This document shows, piece by piece, positions 49,901 through 63,301 of a stretch of DNA of 64,000 nucleotides; position 1 is the first letter of the stretch; each line of letters starts with the position of its first letter. The DNA comes from Otis tarda (taxonomy: Eukaryota > Chordata > Aves > Otidiformes > Otididae). A model generated the notes under the pieces. That model was not told the origin of the DNA. It did no database searches and was given only the letters and a program-made list of their open reading frames with translations. The stretch is from the NCBI GenBank assembly GCA_026413225.1, contig CM048552.1, forward strand, positions 134,181,053-134,245,052, written 5' to 3'. Position numbers and translations under genes: made by a program.

Positions 49901-52856
49901 GGAGTTTCTCTGAAAATGTAATAAAGTAAAAGATAGGCCTGGGTTCATTCCGATTTTAGTTCCTTACTACTTCTATTAAGCAATGCCTGTAATCATCATA
50001 GCCTTTCTCAATTAAGAGAAATAGGCACCTCCAAGGTGCTGTGTAGCCTTGATCACACTAAGAAGTACCTGTTCTTTATTGTCTAGATAGGGTAGCTGGA
50101 CTTAAAAGGCTGTTAAATTTAAAACCTCAGCTAAGTCTATAATAAGTCTCAGGCTTGCAAACATGCAGGTCATATGAAATGCTATGATTTAATTTCTTGC
50201 AAAACTGATGCCTTTAGAAGTACATAAGCTGGTTAGAGAAAGAATTTGATGCTTTCTGTGTTACTGGTAGATAATTAGGGAGGATTCCTTTAGCCACAGA
50301 AGATTCAGCCACAGAGAGATATGCAGAAAGAAGTGCTTACAATCCCTGTCTATACTTTTTCTGGAAGAAAAGTTTTGCTGGTGCTGGCTTTGTGCTTAAA
50401 AATCAAGGTTTTTCTTGACCTCTCTTCTCTTTACAGGAGCAAAAACAACTAGCCAGACTTAAAATCATAGGTAGCTAAATGTCTTCTAGCAAAGATGCAG
50501 TAAGTATGTAATGATCATTTCATTAGCTGTGGGAATAGACAAACGGAAGCTAAAATGACAAATTATAGGATCAGGGTCTATTGCCACATCCAGAATGCTG
50601 GACAAACAAGTGCTTGCTTGCCAAAACCTCTCTTCTGACAAAAGAAAAAAAATCCAACTGCTGGGCATGTCCCTGAATTTTTAGGGCAGTAGCTTGGGAC
50701 GCAAAAACCTGCTGTATTTAAATTACAAATTAATTGACGATGACTTTTAACTATACTGTCACATTATTTCTTGTAAAGGGAATTATGCAGGTAGAGCTTT
50801 TGGTTTTTGTTTAGTAGCACAAGTTAACTCTCAGATGTCACACTGAATGTCTCATTCAATTTAAACAGAAGGGAGTTAGTGAAAAATAAATTTATTCTGG
50901 TAATTTTTTATACAGAGAGGATTAACAACTGATATACAGAACTATTAGAAGTGAGCTAACAGTGAGAACTATTTTGCTTTTCAAATTTGACTATGGCACT
51001 TAAGTAGATCCAGGAACACTTGGTTTTCTGATGTTAAGAGACAATAAGGGGACATTCAGTGCAGATGTGAAGTTTGCAAATTGAAGACTGATGAAAGTGA
51101 AAGATTTTTTTTGACCAATAATATATTTAGGCTTCGGAATTAATGTGATAGGAGGTTGTTGACTCTGAGAATATAACAAGATTCATAAATCACTTGACAG
51201 AATTACAGGGTTAATAAGAACATTCAGTATTGTGATGGTTATTGATTAAAAAAAAACATTAAAAATCAGTTTGCTATTAAACCACATCCTTCTGGGTTTG
51301 ACAGAGTCTCTGTTAGAAAACAGAAAGACACTTAATCTATCTGATGTGGGTTTTCTTCCTTTTCCTCTGAAGTACCTAATGCTTGTTGCTGCTTGAATAA
51401 AAGATGCTGGACAATTGGATAGATGTTGGACTGATTGATTTAATAATTCATTTTCCCCCTGTCTCTAGGCATTGTATTGTTTTCACATACAATTATTTAA
51501 AATTATCCCCAAAACAGTTTAAGGCAGAAGATTTGAGTCCTTTTTCCTTTATGGGCATTTATAGATGAGTATGTACTGCCTTGCATGGGATGTTCCTGTT
51601 AGCATATTGTTCTTTGCCAGACCACTGTCACAGTAAGCCAAAAGGCAGAGCTTGTCTCATATGCAAAGATTAGAGCAGTGCAAACATCAGATGTCTGTCT
51701 GAATTGCTAAGGCCTCTCATTTCTTCTGTCTCCACTTCTAATAAATGCCTGAGAAATAATTGATTGCATGCATTCAGTTATTTCATAAATCCCCAACTGC
51801 TATATGAAGCAGTTTCCCACTAATGAAAATAGTGATGAGAACAATGTAATGTGGAGTGTAAAAGGCTTTAATAATTGATTTTTTCTCTAAGACTGAAGAT
51901 TTCTGACAGAAGCCTCAGGTGCGAGCTTACTTTTCAGATGGTTCTGTGCATTTTTATGGCTTTGAAAATCCTGTGAAATACAGTCTTAAAGGTCACGAAG
52001 CTGAAGCAGGCTCCACTTCTGTGGACTTTCACAACCTACCTCTGCCTCCACTTCTGCTGTGTCCATGGAGTGGTTAACAGCATCACACAGAGCTCATTTT
52101 ATCAATTAAGACTAGACCTCATCAGTCTTGCCTCATTGAAAATATAAAACAAAAGATACTGCCTGTCCTTTTCTGCTTGTCTTTCTGTCTGTTCCTCAAG
52201 GTATTGAATTGTGTTTACATGGCCAGGCTCCTCTCCCGAATTTACTCCAGGATGTCTTTTCCAGCCCTGTCACTGTAGGGAAATCCTCTCCCACACCTAC
52301 TGTGGTGACCTCATTCCTAAATTTCTGTCTTTTTGCAAGTCGTTGAAGCAATCTGCAGCAGCTCATCACTGCTTCAGTATTGTCTTTTCTCACAGGGTGT
52401 ATTCAGCTTGCTTTCACTGCCATCTCTCCTCTCAGCTGTTGTTTCAATGCCAGAGCGAGCGCCTACACAGGGCAAAGAACCTGGATGCTGGAGCAACAAG
52501 GGATAAATTGGGTGTCCTAGGCTTCCTTTAAAGTGCAGCCATGTTGCAGTTAACGTCCTAGCATGGAGCGTGAGCTATGTAATTGTTCAGGGGTGTTCTC
52601 TGGCCTTACATTTCAGTCATGAGCCATTACAGCTCTTGACCTGTATCTCCCAGAAAAGCAAGTCTTAAAAAGCCATGCTAGACACATTAGTGTCTACATG
52701 ACCAGTGTCCTATGACACAAGGTCAGAGATGAAAAAGTATTTTGATTCATGAGCCTGACGAGCCCAACTGTTATGGGATATACCACTTCTGTTTTCAAGC
52801 CTTATGTGTCAAGGAATTTCTGATATTCTATAATTCTGATATTTTCACATGATTTC
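46966..52856. other. Intergenic, no gene recognised
   Basis: About 5.9 kb of unique AT-rich DNA. No exon, RNA gene or transposon could be supported. Confidence 0.45.
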
Positions 52857-53694
52857 TGTTAAGGGATATTAAAAGAAGTCACACCTCCAGCATTTTTGAG
52901 GCTGGGGGATTCTTCCTGCCCAGCCACCGGAGCCCGGCCCAGGGACCAGGGAGTCTCCGTCTCTTTTCCATTTCCAGCACCAGGGCCACTGGTATGGAGC
53001 TCCTCACTCGCTGGTCCATCCCAGCATCTGGTGTTCAGGACACGCACTGTTCCCACCCTGCTACCTGGCAGCCGAGACCCCCACCTGGACTGAACCCAGG
53101 AACAGGCCCCACATTCACTCACACCTGCCACACTGGCTGCAGGAACCTCGTCCTTACAGCACTCGCACAAGACAGAGGGTGAGATTGCACAGAGAGACAG
53201 TTAAGAATGGATTTAATAAGCAGATAGGACAGACTGTGGTGGTCAGGCACAAGGCTCAGTCAGACAAGCATATTGACCTGACCTGCCATGTTTTATGTGC
53301 AACTGGCCCATTTTATATGCTTTTCTGCCTAGTCCCTCTTTCTTCCTCCCCAGTCCCCTTCCCTAAACATTCCTTAAGTTTGGCATAGTCCCACTGACCC
53401 CTTGGAATATCCCAAATCCTCGTGTTCCTCTTGCTTCCATCTTCTTATCAGTTACAAAGCCCAGATTGTTCTTGCCCAGACCTAGGCCTGTAATTTCTTA
53501 ATGGCCCATCAGTTAGTGACTTTTGGTCTTCAGCATTGCCTCTGTCATTCCTTATCTACCAGGTTTATATCTTTGTGTGTTCTTGTTTATTGCTTTCCTC
53601 CTTATGTGTTATCCCCTTTGGCACTGACGAGGTCCTTGATTCACTAACCTTAGTGGCACATAAGCTTATTTGGCATCTTCCCGATACCCTTACA
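52857..53694 (-). mobile_element. Probable solo LTR of an endogenous retrovirus
   Basis: An 838-bp GC-richer block bounded on the minus strand by TGTAAGGGTATC at its start and GATATTCCC-like inverted sequence ending CCCTTAACA. It has a TATA-like CATATAAAA near 53315 and a poly(A)-like ATTAAA near 53213, in the right order for a minus-strand LTR. Flanking ATTTC and ACTTC could be a slightly changed 5-bp duplication. No internal retroviral sequence is attached. The family is not known to me; it is unlike the LTR at 18135. Confidence 0.6.
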
Positions 53695-56600
53695 ACTTCA
53701 TTTGCTTTGTGATCTCATTCTTTTAGTCCCAGTACCTATAGCTGTTTTAAAAACTTACATAACAGTATTCTCAACTGAAACTTTGAACCAGGTCTTAGGG
53801 CAGATTTTACTTTTAATAAGTTAATAAATGTTACAGTTTACTTAAAAAAATAATCAGAAATTGTTGCATAACTATAATTTAGGATCTGGAGCATTAAAAC
53901 GTAGTGAATACCATGAGACTTAACAACAAAGAAATGAGGTATCTCCTGCTAGCAAACACTAGTATTTCTTCCTGTTTTACATATACAAAGCCTTAACAGT
54001 TTCGGAGCATGCTCTTTCTCCCAGTACAGTCTGCTTTCTCTGCCCAAACCTTCTTTCTCAGAGATCTTTTTTTTTCCCCCTGAGTGCTCTGATTTACACT
54101 AGGGGGAAAAGCTGAGGCCTAGAAGTGAGGACAGTCAGTGGCAGTGGAAGCCATATGCTTACAGTGGGGCCATAAATCCCCATGGCTGCTGCCCCAGCCA
54201 GAGACAAAACATGCATGATGCTGTTGGTGCTGATGGACTGGTACAAAAAGAACTTGGAGAAGCCACAATCTCCTTGGCCTGCCTTCCTCTTCCCCTTGGT
54301 GCCCCAGCAGTGTCCCAGTAAGTGCATCGTGTGCATGCACGTGTGTATTGTTTGCGTTAAGGGACATCTCTGCACATGGAACTCCGAATTGCATCTTGGG
54401 TCGTCTTGGGTACCACGTTTTAATATGAAGGTACCTGAACTTTGCTGTTACCTGTTACCTGTTTGTGCCATTCAGCACCACTGTTACTATGTCTCCTTCC
54501 TCTTAGTGTATGCAGCAGTTTTTCAGATTGCTTCCTTTCCCCCAGATGTGTATTTCTCCCAGATGTGGTTTCAGCAGTCTCTTTACCCTCTGCTTTTGAT
54601 CAAAGACCCTTTGCATGATTTCTGCCTTCTGACTGATGGTTGACATTCCTCCCAGTTTAGTAACATCTAAAAATTACATTTATGTGGTATCCCCTTACTT
54701 TTCCTGATCCTAAATGCATACTTTAATTAAAACCAGATTTACACTGATCCCTAAATCTTCCATTAGCTGTCTCCCTTGACCTCTGTACTTAGCTATTTAT
54801 CATTACCCTTTGCTTATCTCCATGGAGTTTTTCAGTCCTCATGATTGTTTTCATGCTAGCTGGCTCACATTAATTTTGCAAGTGTGATTTTGTAAGGCAG
54901 ATTGCTATAATTCAAAAGTGGTATTTGCTGCATTCTTTCAATCCACTAATCTTGTTTTGCTGACAGAAAGCAGCCATGAAGAAACAATAAACATAGTGCT
55001 GAAAGACAAAAGGTACAGCTGAGTTCAAGATGTACGAAATCAGGAACTCACGGAGTAATACAGTAGAAACACTGTTCATAGCTGACGCTTCCACTTATAT
55101 GCACACAGAAGTGTTTTCCTTCTGCCATTTGTCTAAATACACTCTGTGTGAACTACTGCAAATATGCCAAAATAGCAAGTAGAGTCAAGGGAGATTTATG
55201 GTTCCCTTTGCCAGATGGAGCAAGTATATGTTTCCAGAAAGGGGAAGAAAATGATGTAACTGAAGCTTAAAAAATCACTGATGGATGTTGAATAAGAGAA
55301 CTCTGGGCTTGATGCTGTATGGCAGGGTTTTGCAAATGCAGAGAGTGGAATAATTTAACCTGATTTTTAAAGGTCTCATCTGTCCCTGGAATTTTTTGGG
55401 GAAGTTAGATTTCCACTTTAGCTCAACGTAAATTGGGCCTGTTGACCTCAGAAAGTAGCTTAGCTGCAGATGTTTGCATTTTATACAGCCGCTTTTGATC
55501 AAATGAAACAACTTCCTGATGGTATTAGGAGGAGCTTTAGTTGCCTGGTTTACTCCATGCTACGTCAGAATAGAGACAACAGGAAGGCTCTCATTTCTGA
55601 TGCCCAAGACATACCTTTCTACAGGTCACTTTCCACATTAGGTATAGCTGTTGGTGGTATTACAGGCGTCACTTGAAAGTTCTACCCAAATACCTCTTCC
55701 TGGCTAGGGAATGGTGCACAGTCTGGAGGTGCCGTTGCTGCCACCTCCTCTTTCACATACGAGCGTGAGGTTGGGCTGGAAACCTGTTTCCCCACACATT
55801 CACAGGCTCAAGACACAGAACTGGAGCTGCTGTTGCCACCACTATGAACATACTTTAAAATATTTCCCATGAGGATGGACAAATGAATAGGTGAAGCTTG
55901 GGAAATCACATTCTTCATGGATTTGTTGAATGCCACTAAAAATTAGTTTAAAGAAAGCCTCATCACCAAGGAGAAGAACGTTGCCTTCTCTGGCTCCTTC
56001 CCTTCTGCAGTGTTGCCAGTTCCTGTAGACTTAACATGAGGGCGTAGGCTACTTGATTTTTCTTTTAAAGTCAAACTTCTGTTGCTGTTCTGTCCATCCA
56101 AAACAAAATCTTACTGCTTTCTGACTTCTGTGCCAGTATTTTTGGGGCCACAGAGACATGTCCTGGAGCTTATAAACAATCCAGCAAATCAAGATAAGAG
56201 TCAGCAATTTGTTACCAACAGAATGGAGCCAGTTTTTTCAGCACAAGTGCCATGGGAGACTTTCTTTGCCAGAAGATAATTGTTGCTTTGACTCAGTTTA
56301 TAAAAGTGCACATGGCCTTTTGCATTTTTTGTAGTTTATAAGTAACAGAATCGTTGCAATTTAGACTGTCATCACAGTGGAAGGACTGAGTTAATGTTTA
56401 TTAACATCACCAGTTAATAACTCCCTAAAATTGAACATCGCATTACCTCTGACATAAGCTTACTCCAGGCACCTTTGCTGCATGAAGTCAGTCAGTCATA
56501 CGTAGCTCCTCCATCCCTGTTTATCTGTTTTACAGAGATAGACGGCTCTGTGGTTTTAATATCTTTATTACGAATAACCTTTATGGGAGAAAGAGAAGAT

Positions 56601-59600
56601 TAATGTGTATTGAAATAACATTTCTGTATTTACTGCTGACACTGTAGTTAGATGCCTTTCAGTTTTTAATGGGTTCTCTCCTGTGTGATGGTAAGCACAA
56701 GCCTCTCATTGTTCTGCAGCTGTGATGCTTCCACTCATCTATGGAAAGGCACATTGGGTGTGGGAACCACTCAAGTCCTCTTGAGGTTTTTTTTCAAGTT
56801 AGCAGCACATTTCCAGGTGCGACAGTGGCTGGATGATGTTGATACCTTTCCTGCTCTGACGGAGACTTCTGTTTACCCTCAAAAACCCCTCAAAAACCAT
56901 CATCACTGACATAGCCAGTGCACATCTAAATTCCTAAATACCAAATAAAGCATAAGCTCTGCGTTGGAGATTTTTTAGGGGTAAAAGTAGTTAGGAAATA
57001 ACAGTAGGCAAGGCTGCAAAGGTAACACAAATTTATCTGCATTACATTCGCCTTTTATCTTTGCTGTTTTGTCGAGGTAGTGATAAGGTGCATTGTGTCT
57101 CAAGTCTTTCATCATATGACAGCACCTATGTGTGGCTACGGTATGTATGTCTCCTGTACTGTCTACTAGATCGTTTGTTTAGACTTTGAGGAAAAGCCTT
57201 TTGGCTGCCTACCTCTCAGATGGTCATGGTCCATCCAACTTCCTCTACAGCATTTTGTTATAAAATAGAGAATAAGATTGTGATTTTGCACCAAGCTCTT
57301 TCATAGATCACCCTTCCTTGTCTTGCTCCACAGTCCCCTGGATGTTGATGAGTGGGGTACAGATAAGGGCAGGAGTCTGCACTACCAGATCTAAATGAAG
57401 GTGGTGTTGAACAAAGCCTTTAGTGGTAGGAAGTTGTGGTTACATACATCGCTACACTCCCAGGAAGGATTTTACTATCCATACTGGGACAGAGCACAGA
57501 AGAATTTGTAGATAGATTAAAAAAACCTCTCAGGCTTATATGTGTTCATACTGTTCAGATTTCATGTCCCTGCTCCCTCTCCAAGAACAGATGGTTGTTC
57601 TCAATGGGTGTCTTTTTGAACCAACGCAAGAAAAACAGCAACTGCCCAGCGTAGAAGTAGAGCATGAATTGTGGGATGGCCTTGAACATCTTTGACAAAT
57701 GCCCATGAAGAGTGGGTATTTATACCCAGGCTCAGGAGTTTGTTTGTTCAGTAATCTTTCTATTACTAGTAAGGAAGGAATAAATGAGAACAAACAAACT
57801 TTTGGGCAGGATATGCATTTTTATGAGGTTAACTCATCCTTAGGGAAAGAAGGAAGGCTCTGATCAAAGCATAGCCTTATTGCAGAAATCTGACTGCAGG
57901 GGTGGTTTCATTTGTTGAGGATTCAGCCTCTAGCAGGCAGCAGCGTCGAATGATTTAAGAGACTGGCCCAACACAAAGACAACACACAGGAAGGGGTTAC
58001 CACTGCTGTGAAGTTTAATAATTCTGAATGAAACGGGTTCATTTTCAAAGCAGGAAATATACTACAGTGTTGACATTTACTGCCCTCTGGCAAGAACATA
58101 GTGGGTCCATGTGGTAGGGGATTTTTTTCTAGTTTTTTTTCCCCTTTCTAATAAAAAAGGGAGGAAATGTTATTTTTCTTTTATTTTTTTTTTTTTTTTG
58201 TTTTTCACGTATCTTCAGGCAATAATGGAGGAAAATGCTTAGAAAACATGAAAAAAATAGGGGGAAAATGAGGCACACCACAGCAATTATTTTGTCCATT
58301 AATAAGATAAGGAGGTGTCCACCCAGCCAGATAATTGGCAGAAGGGCTGGATATAGAGCCTGATCTCCTCATTTGCTGTCCGCAGTGCTCTCTTCAGAAC
58401 CACCCTTTTATTGTAGCTTGCTGTTTTACAAAATATTCTCACATAAGCTTCCTTGAGGGATGCTCGGTCACACAGCAAGAGTATACATTTTTTACATATA
58501 CATATATATAAGAGTATACATATTTTACATTATTGTCAATAAAATCAACTGGGAAAATATCATTGTCAGATTTTTTCCATATTAATATTTCTAATGATAC
58601 AAATTACTTTACCTGAAAAATTCTGGAGTGAAAGTCTGGCCCTGCTGAAGTCAGTAGGTAATTTGCCATCAACAGATGAAGAGAATATTCTGTGTATACT
58701 GCCTGCTTGAGGCAGGTGACATTCAGATACAACTTGATTGTGTTATGTCTAACTTGTTCAAAGTTGGAATCTAAGTCATGATTCCTCATTGTAAAAATTA
58801 AGTTTCTGGCATTGCTTTTGCTTGTGCACAGAGGAGCATTTTCTACTTCTTTGCAATTAAACTCTGTAAGACATCTGTACCTTGTAATTGACAGGGACTC
58901 TTGTTTGCTAAAAAAGGGATGAGGCAATCAAGTAGTGAGTAAACCAGTTGATTGCTCACCAGAACAGGCCTAGCAGGGAACATAAAAAAAGAAAAGCATA
59001 TAAATCACTAGAACGAGTAACTGGATGAAAAATTGCATAATATGTCTGGGCATAAGAACTCATTGCTATATAAAGCATTCAGAAGCCTGTTCTGAGCTTT
59101 TTGTTTGAAATTATTTTGATATTAGCATACCAATGCAGAGTGCATGGATTGATTAAAAGAAATCCTGCCCTTCTCTTGCCATCCCATTTTGCCCTAAGCT
59201 TGTCATCCAGGACTTTCTTTCATGTGCTGAGGGGCAGCTCCCCAGGTACCTAAAGGAGGCAACCTGAATTCCACTGTTCACCCTGGACTGGTGAGTGTCA
59301 GCCAGATGCTGACACTATTAAATTAAGACACCATTGGGTTACAACAGCGCAGTGTGGCTGCATTACATTTTTTTTCAGGATGTCTGTGAAGATAAGCAGC
59401 TTGATAGAGTTATATTAAGGTGTTAAGATTACAGTTAGTGACTACTGAACCTGCTTGCCAGCCCCTATTGTTCGTGTACGCTTTCAATAGTCTTCCTCAT
59501 TAATTGATAGACGAGCTTAAGAGCTCACAATAGTTGTATGCAGAATTACCAATCTACACATGTTCACATTACTAAAGAGTCCTTCACTCCTCCTTTATAA

Positions 59601-60570
59601 TCCATCTGTTTTCAGGCACTTTTAGAATTATTCCTTTGGGGGGACATTTCTTTCTGTGTTTTTCTGTGTTTCAGAAAGCACCTGAGAATCTGTTGCATTT
59701 TCGGGGATACTCAATTCGCTACCTTTATTTAAAAAAAAAATAAATGCATTGGCTTATTTTCTAGCTTATTCTAGCTTATTCAGAACACAAAGCTTAGGGA
59801 AAATGCAATACATGGAGTGTGGAATCTTAGTAAGAAGACCTTGCTGGCAGCTCCTCTATAGCGTACCTGAGTGTTATAATAATTTTTAGTTCTCATAGTG
59901 TTATATAGCAGATCTCTCAAAATCTACAAGCTTGGCTGCAGTGCCAGCCCTGTAGGTTGCAGTGGGAAAGCCTAGAAGCACCAGCATCAAGTGAGCAATA
60001 ACTGATGTTTAATTTTGCAGAAAAACTTGTGAGTTCTTCACTAGCTTTATCTTTCCAAAGTGAGGTTTCATATGTCCTTGTGTCAGATATGTCACAAAAA
60101 TGCTACCTAAAGTTGGCAAAGATATGATGAGACTGTCCTTCCTTCCTCTTTCAGAAAAGGATTGGCTGATGACCAAGTGGGAATATTTGTATCTGTTGTC
60201 AAAACCAATGAAACTAATATAGCTTTAGGTGCACTCACTCTTCTTTTGAAGACAGTTCTCCTTAATTCTGCTACCCTTTAGTTATCTTGGATTAGTGATA
60301 TTAACAGGTTATTTTTCCACAATTATTTTACTTATAACTTCACAAATTCTTCCCTTTTCAGTTCATAGATGTTCGTATGTTTGTTCATATATGTAAAAAG
60401 AATCAGAAAAAAATATTTTCAAAGATAGATTAATGTTCTAGCTTTAACTTTGGAGATATTATGATAAATAAGGCTTAAATTAATTATGGGTTGGTCAGTC
60501 TTGATACACTTTTTTTTTTTTATCAATAGCTAGGAGTACTTATATGTAGATACAGCACATAACTATACAG
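53695..60570. other. Intergenic, no gene recognised
   Basis: Unique AT-rich sequence with homopolymer runs (54066-54075, 58130-58200) and short direct repeats (59651-59672, 59760-59780). The longest open frame, 54182-54643 plus, has no recognisable domain. Confidence 0.45.
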
Positions 60571-60574
60571 ACCA

Positions 60575-60680
60575 AAAACTATAGCAAACTATATATATCT
60601 ATAGTACAGTATATACATATAGTACAGTTTATATAAACTATACTATAGTTTATATAGAAAACTATATGTAAACTGTAGTG
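60575..60680. repeat. AT-rich palindromic microsatellite
   Basis: Clustered ACTATA, TATAGTACAGT and AGTTTATATAAACT units, several self-complementary, able to fold into cruciform-like structures. Confidence 0.75.
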
Positions 60681-61196
60681 TTTAGAGACACTTGGAAAAA
60701 ATTTTAGTCTTTCTTTGAATATACTAACATACGTGTGTGTGTATGTACCCTAAAACTAAAAGGTTGTGCTTTCTATGCTTTGCAATTTTTGTCTTAGTCC
60801 TGTTCATACTGGTCAAGTAACTTAATCTCAACAGTCACATACTTGTTTTGGACATCTTAGCAGGGAAACCATCAGTTGATTTGGCATGGAGACTAACCTT
60901 TCACCCCTTGGGGTGGTCCCTTCGGGATACAAGAGAACGCACATAAGTGGATTAGTGTGTGGAGGCTTACATCGCTGACAGTGATTTCCACCAGCATCAC
61001 ATTCTTAGCGTTCAAGCAGCAATACAGCCCTACATAAGTGAAACTGCATCTATTTGAGTGCTGGTTTTGTTCTGTTCTGTTGCCTTTTCAAACTAAGGTT
61101 TTCTGCTGCATTCATATCCTCATTGCATAGTAACATCATGTGAATGTGAGTAATGAAGAGCAGTATTCTAATGGTGTTTTAAACACTAATGGCCAA

Positions 61197-61283
61197 CAAG
61201 TTGGCTATTTCCTGGCAGTTAATGGCCATCTGGAGGAGATCTTAATCTGTCTGGTCATTAACTGCCAGGAAATTATTAACTTG
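61197..61283. repeat. Hairpin: 18-bp perfect inverted repeat with extended stem
   Basis: ATTTCCTGGCAGTTAATG (61207-61224) is the exact reverse complement of 61256-61273. The stem continues inward by GCCA with TGGT (one G-T pair). It continues outward, after a 4 by 4 mismatch, by CAAGTT with AACTTG. The whole is 87 nt with a 23-nt loop, the size of a microRNA precursor. It could also be the remnant of a small inverted-repeat DNA element. Confidence 0.8.
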
Positions 61284-63145
61284 GAGGTTGTTATTGCTCT
61301 TAAAAATGAAATAGATTTTTTTCCTTGTCACTCTCCTCATCATCATGCCACTGGCTTGCAGTTCTTAAATACTGTCTCCAATGTGAAATTTTTTCTTGAT
61401 TGCAGAATTTTTTTTAGCTGTCCAAAGTGTTTTCTGCACTTCATAAAATCACATAATTGTGATCCCTGCCTGAAACAGTCTATAATCTGAGGCTACAATT
61501 TTGCATTTTTATCTACATAGGAGGAATTGTGAACTGGCGTGAAATTATGTTTAATTGAAAGGGGTTTTATGTGCAAAGAGAGGTTTTGATCTTTCAGGTG
61601 CAACTGACAGGCTGTGATCTTGGCAGAAAAGATATCCATTGCAAAAGCAGAGAGAAGAAAGCGTCAGGAGAATGATAGCGAAAAAAGGTTGCAAATTATA
61701 ATTGGGTCAGGAAATTAAACACAATACACTGTAGAAATTAAAACATGGAGTAAGCTTGAAGAAAAACATTAAATAAAAATGTCTTTTAAAATATGATTGT
61801 AAAATAGTTACAGATATATTTGAAGCCACATGCCAAAAAATTTATGACTGCTCTGGTAGACAGACCCCAGTCTGTTTCAGCCTGTATTCTTTATTTCACT
61901 TTTTATATTTTGGTTCAGTTTGGCAGTTAAATGGACATATTAAAAAAGGTTGGTATATCAGTTCTAATGTGTAAAAGGGGAATTTAAAGTGGACATGCAT
62001 ACTCTTGCCTCTCATATGTGTGCTAAAAAATCCAGTGTCTCCCTGTTGGAGCAGCTGTGATTTCAACAGGCTGTGTAGCTTCTGTGTGGCAATTTTTTTT
62101 TTTTCTTATAATTGAGAACACATTTACAAATAAAACCCAGGAGAGGAAGGAAATAATGTTAGGGGTGATAAAATTAAAGACGTCTGAATGGAAAGTCTTT
62201 GAAGGGCGTACAGTATAGGTAATTCTTCTTTTCAGAAAGGGGCTTTATAAGTTCAGTTTAGTTCTGACCTGTGTGTTTTGTATGTTTTGAGACTGTGCAT
62301 TTCGTTACTATGTGAGACTGCTTGCTAAGGGCCAGTTCCTTAACTGGTTCAGTCCTTAATTAGGCAACAATCTACAGGTGGTGACAGAGATTGTGCTTGT
62401 AAAATTACACAAAGAAAAAGAGCATCAAAGAACTTCCATTTTTAACCTTATTTAATACTTGCTTAGGAGGTAGGCAGCTCCCCCATTATCTGCCTGGACC
62501 CCGGGTGCCCTGTGGCCTCTTCTGTTCCTCAGCAGTCTCTCCAGTTTGGAGTGGTGCTCCAAGACCAAGGTAGAGCAAGGCATTTGCCAGCAGTGAAAAG
62601 TCTGTCAATCATTCTCATCCCAAAATAAATGCTCTGGGAAGTCTGTATGAGCCACAGGAGAAGGAAACAAACCTCTTGGTACAAAAGGGGACCTGTAAGA
62701 CTACAGCTTGATCTTTTGGTGTTTTCACTGCAGAAGTTTTCACTCTTAAAAAATACAAGTCTACCTTTCCTTAGTCTGTGCATAAAATTAAGTCTTAGGG
62801 TGTGTAAATAAATGTGTTAACCAGCAAGCAATTTAGAGATGACTAGACTGCAAGTGCATTGAATAACATCAGAATAGGCCCTTTCTATTTTAAATACGAA
62901 TGATGAGGATATACTGATTTCATGACTGTCACTTGTGTGACAGAAAAGTGAGATTAATGGTGTGATAAAACCTAGAAATTTGCAGTAAAAAAAAAAAAAA
63001 AGAAAAGGCTATGACACAACTTCTGACATTTTTCCATACTCAGTATTTGTGGGTAATCTCTAACCCCTTTCTCTGCAGGGCGAGGAAGAGTTCTGTGTCC
63101 TGTCTTGCCTTATTTTGATGCCCTGATGTAAATGACCATTGTATG
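61284..63145. other. Intergenic, no gene recognised
   Basis: Unique AT-rich DNA with oligo-T at about 62092-62104 and oligo-A at about 62987-63001. Nothing else seen. Confidence 0.45.
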
Positions 63146-63301
63146 AACTAGAAAAGGCTGCCCACAGATGTGCTGGAGTCTCCATCCTTGGACATACTCA
63201 AAACCTGACTGCACATGGCCCTTAGCACTGCAGTAGCTCCCCCTGCTTAGGCAGTCTCCAGAGGTCCCTTCCTACCTCAAAGTCTCTGTAATTCTGTGAT
63301 C
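63146..63301 (+). mobile_element. CR1 LINE 3' end, very short
   Basis: Only the last 155 bp or so of CR1: AGGCTGCCCACAGATGTGCT, GGAGTCTCCATCCTTGGACA, then TCCCTTCCTACCTC and the tail TAATTCTGTGAT. It is heavily 5' truncated. Confidence 0.9.

Noticed and set aside
54182-54643. 153-codon plus-strand open frame
   Set aside because: No recognisable domain, Cys- and hydrophobic-rich without pattern, opposed by equally long minus-strand frames; probably chance in a GC-richer patch.
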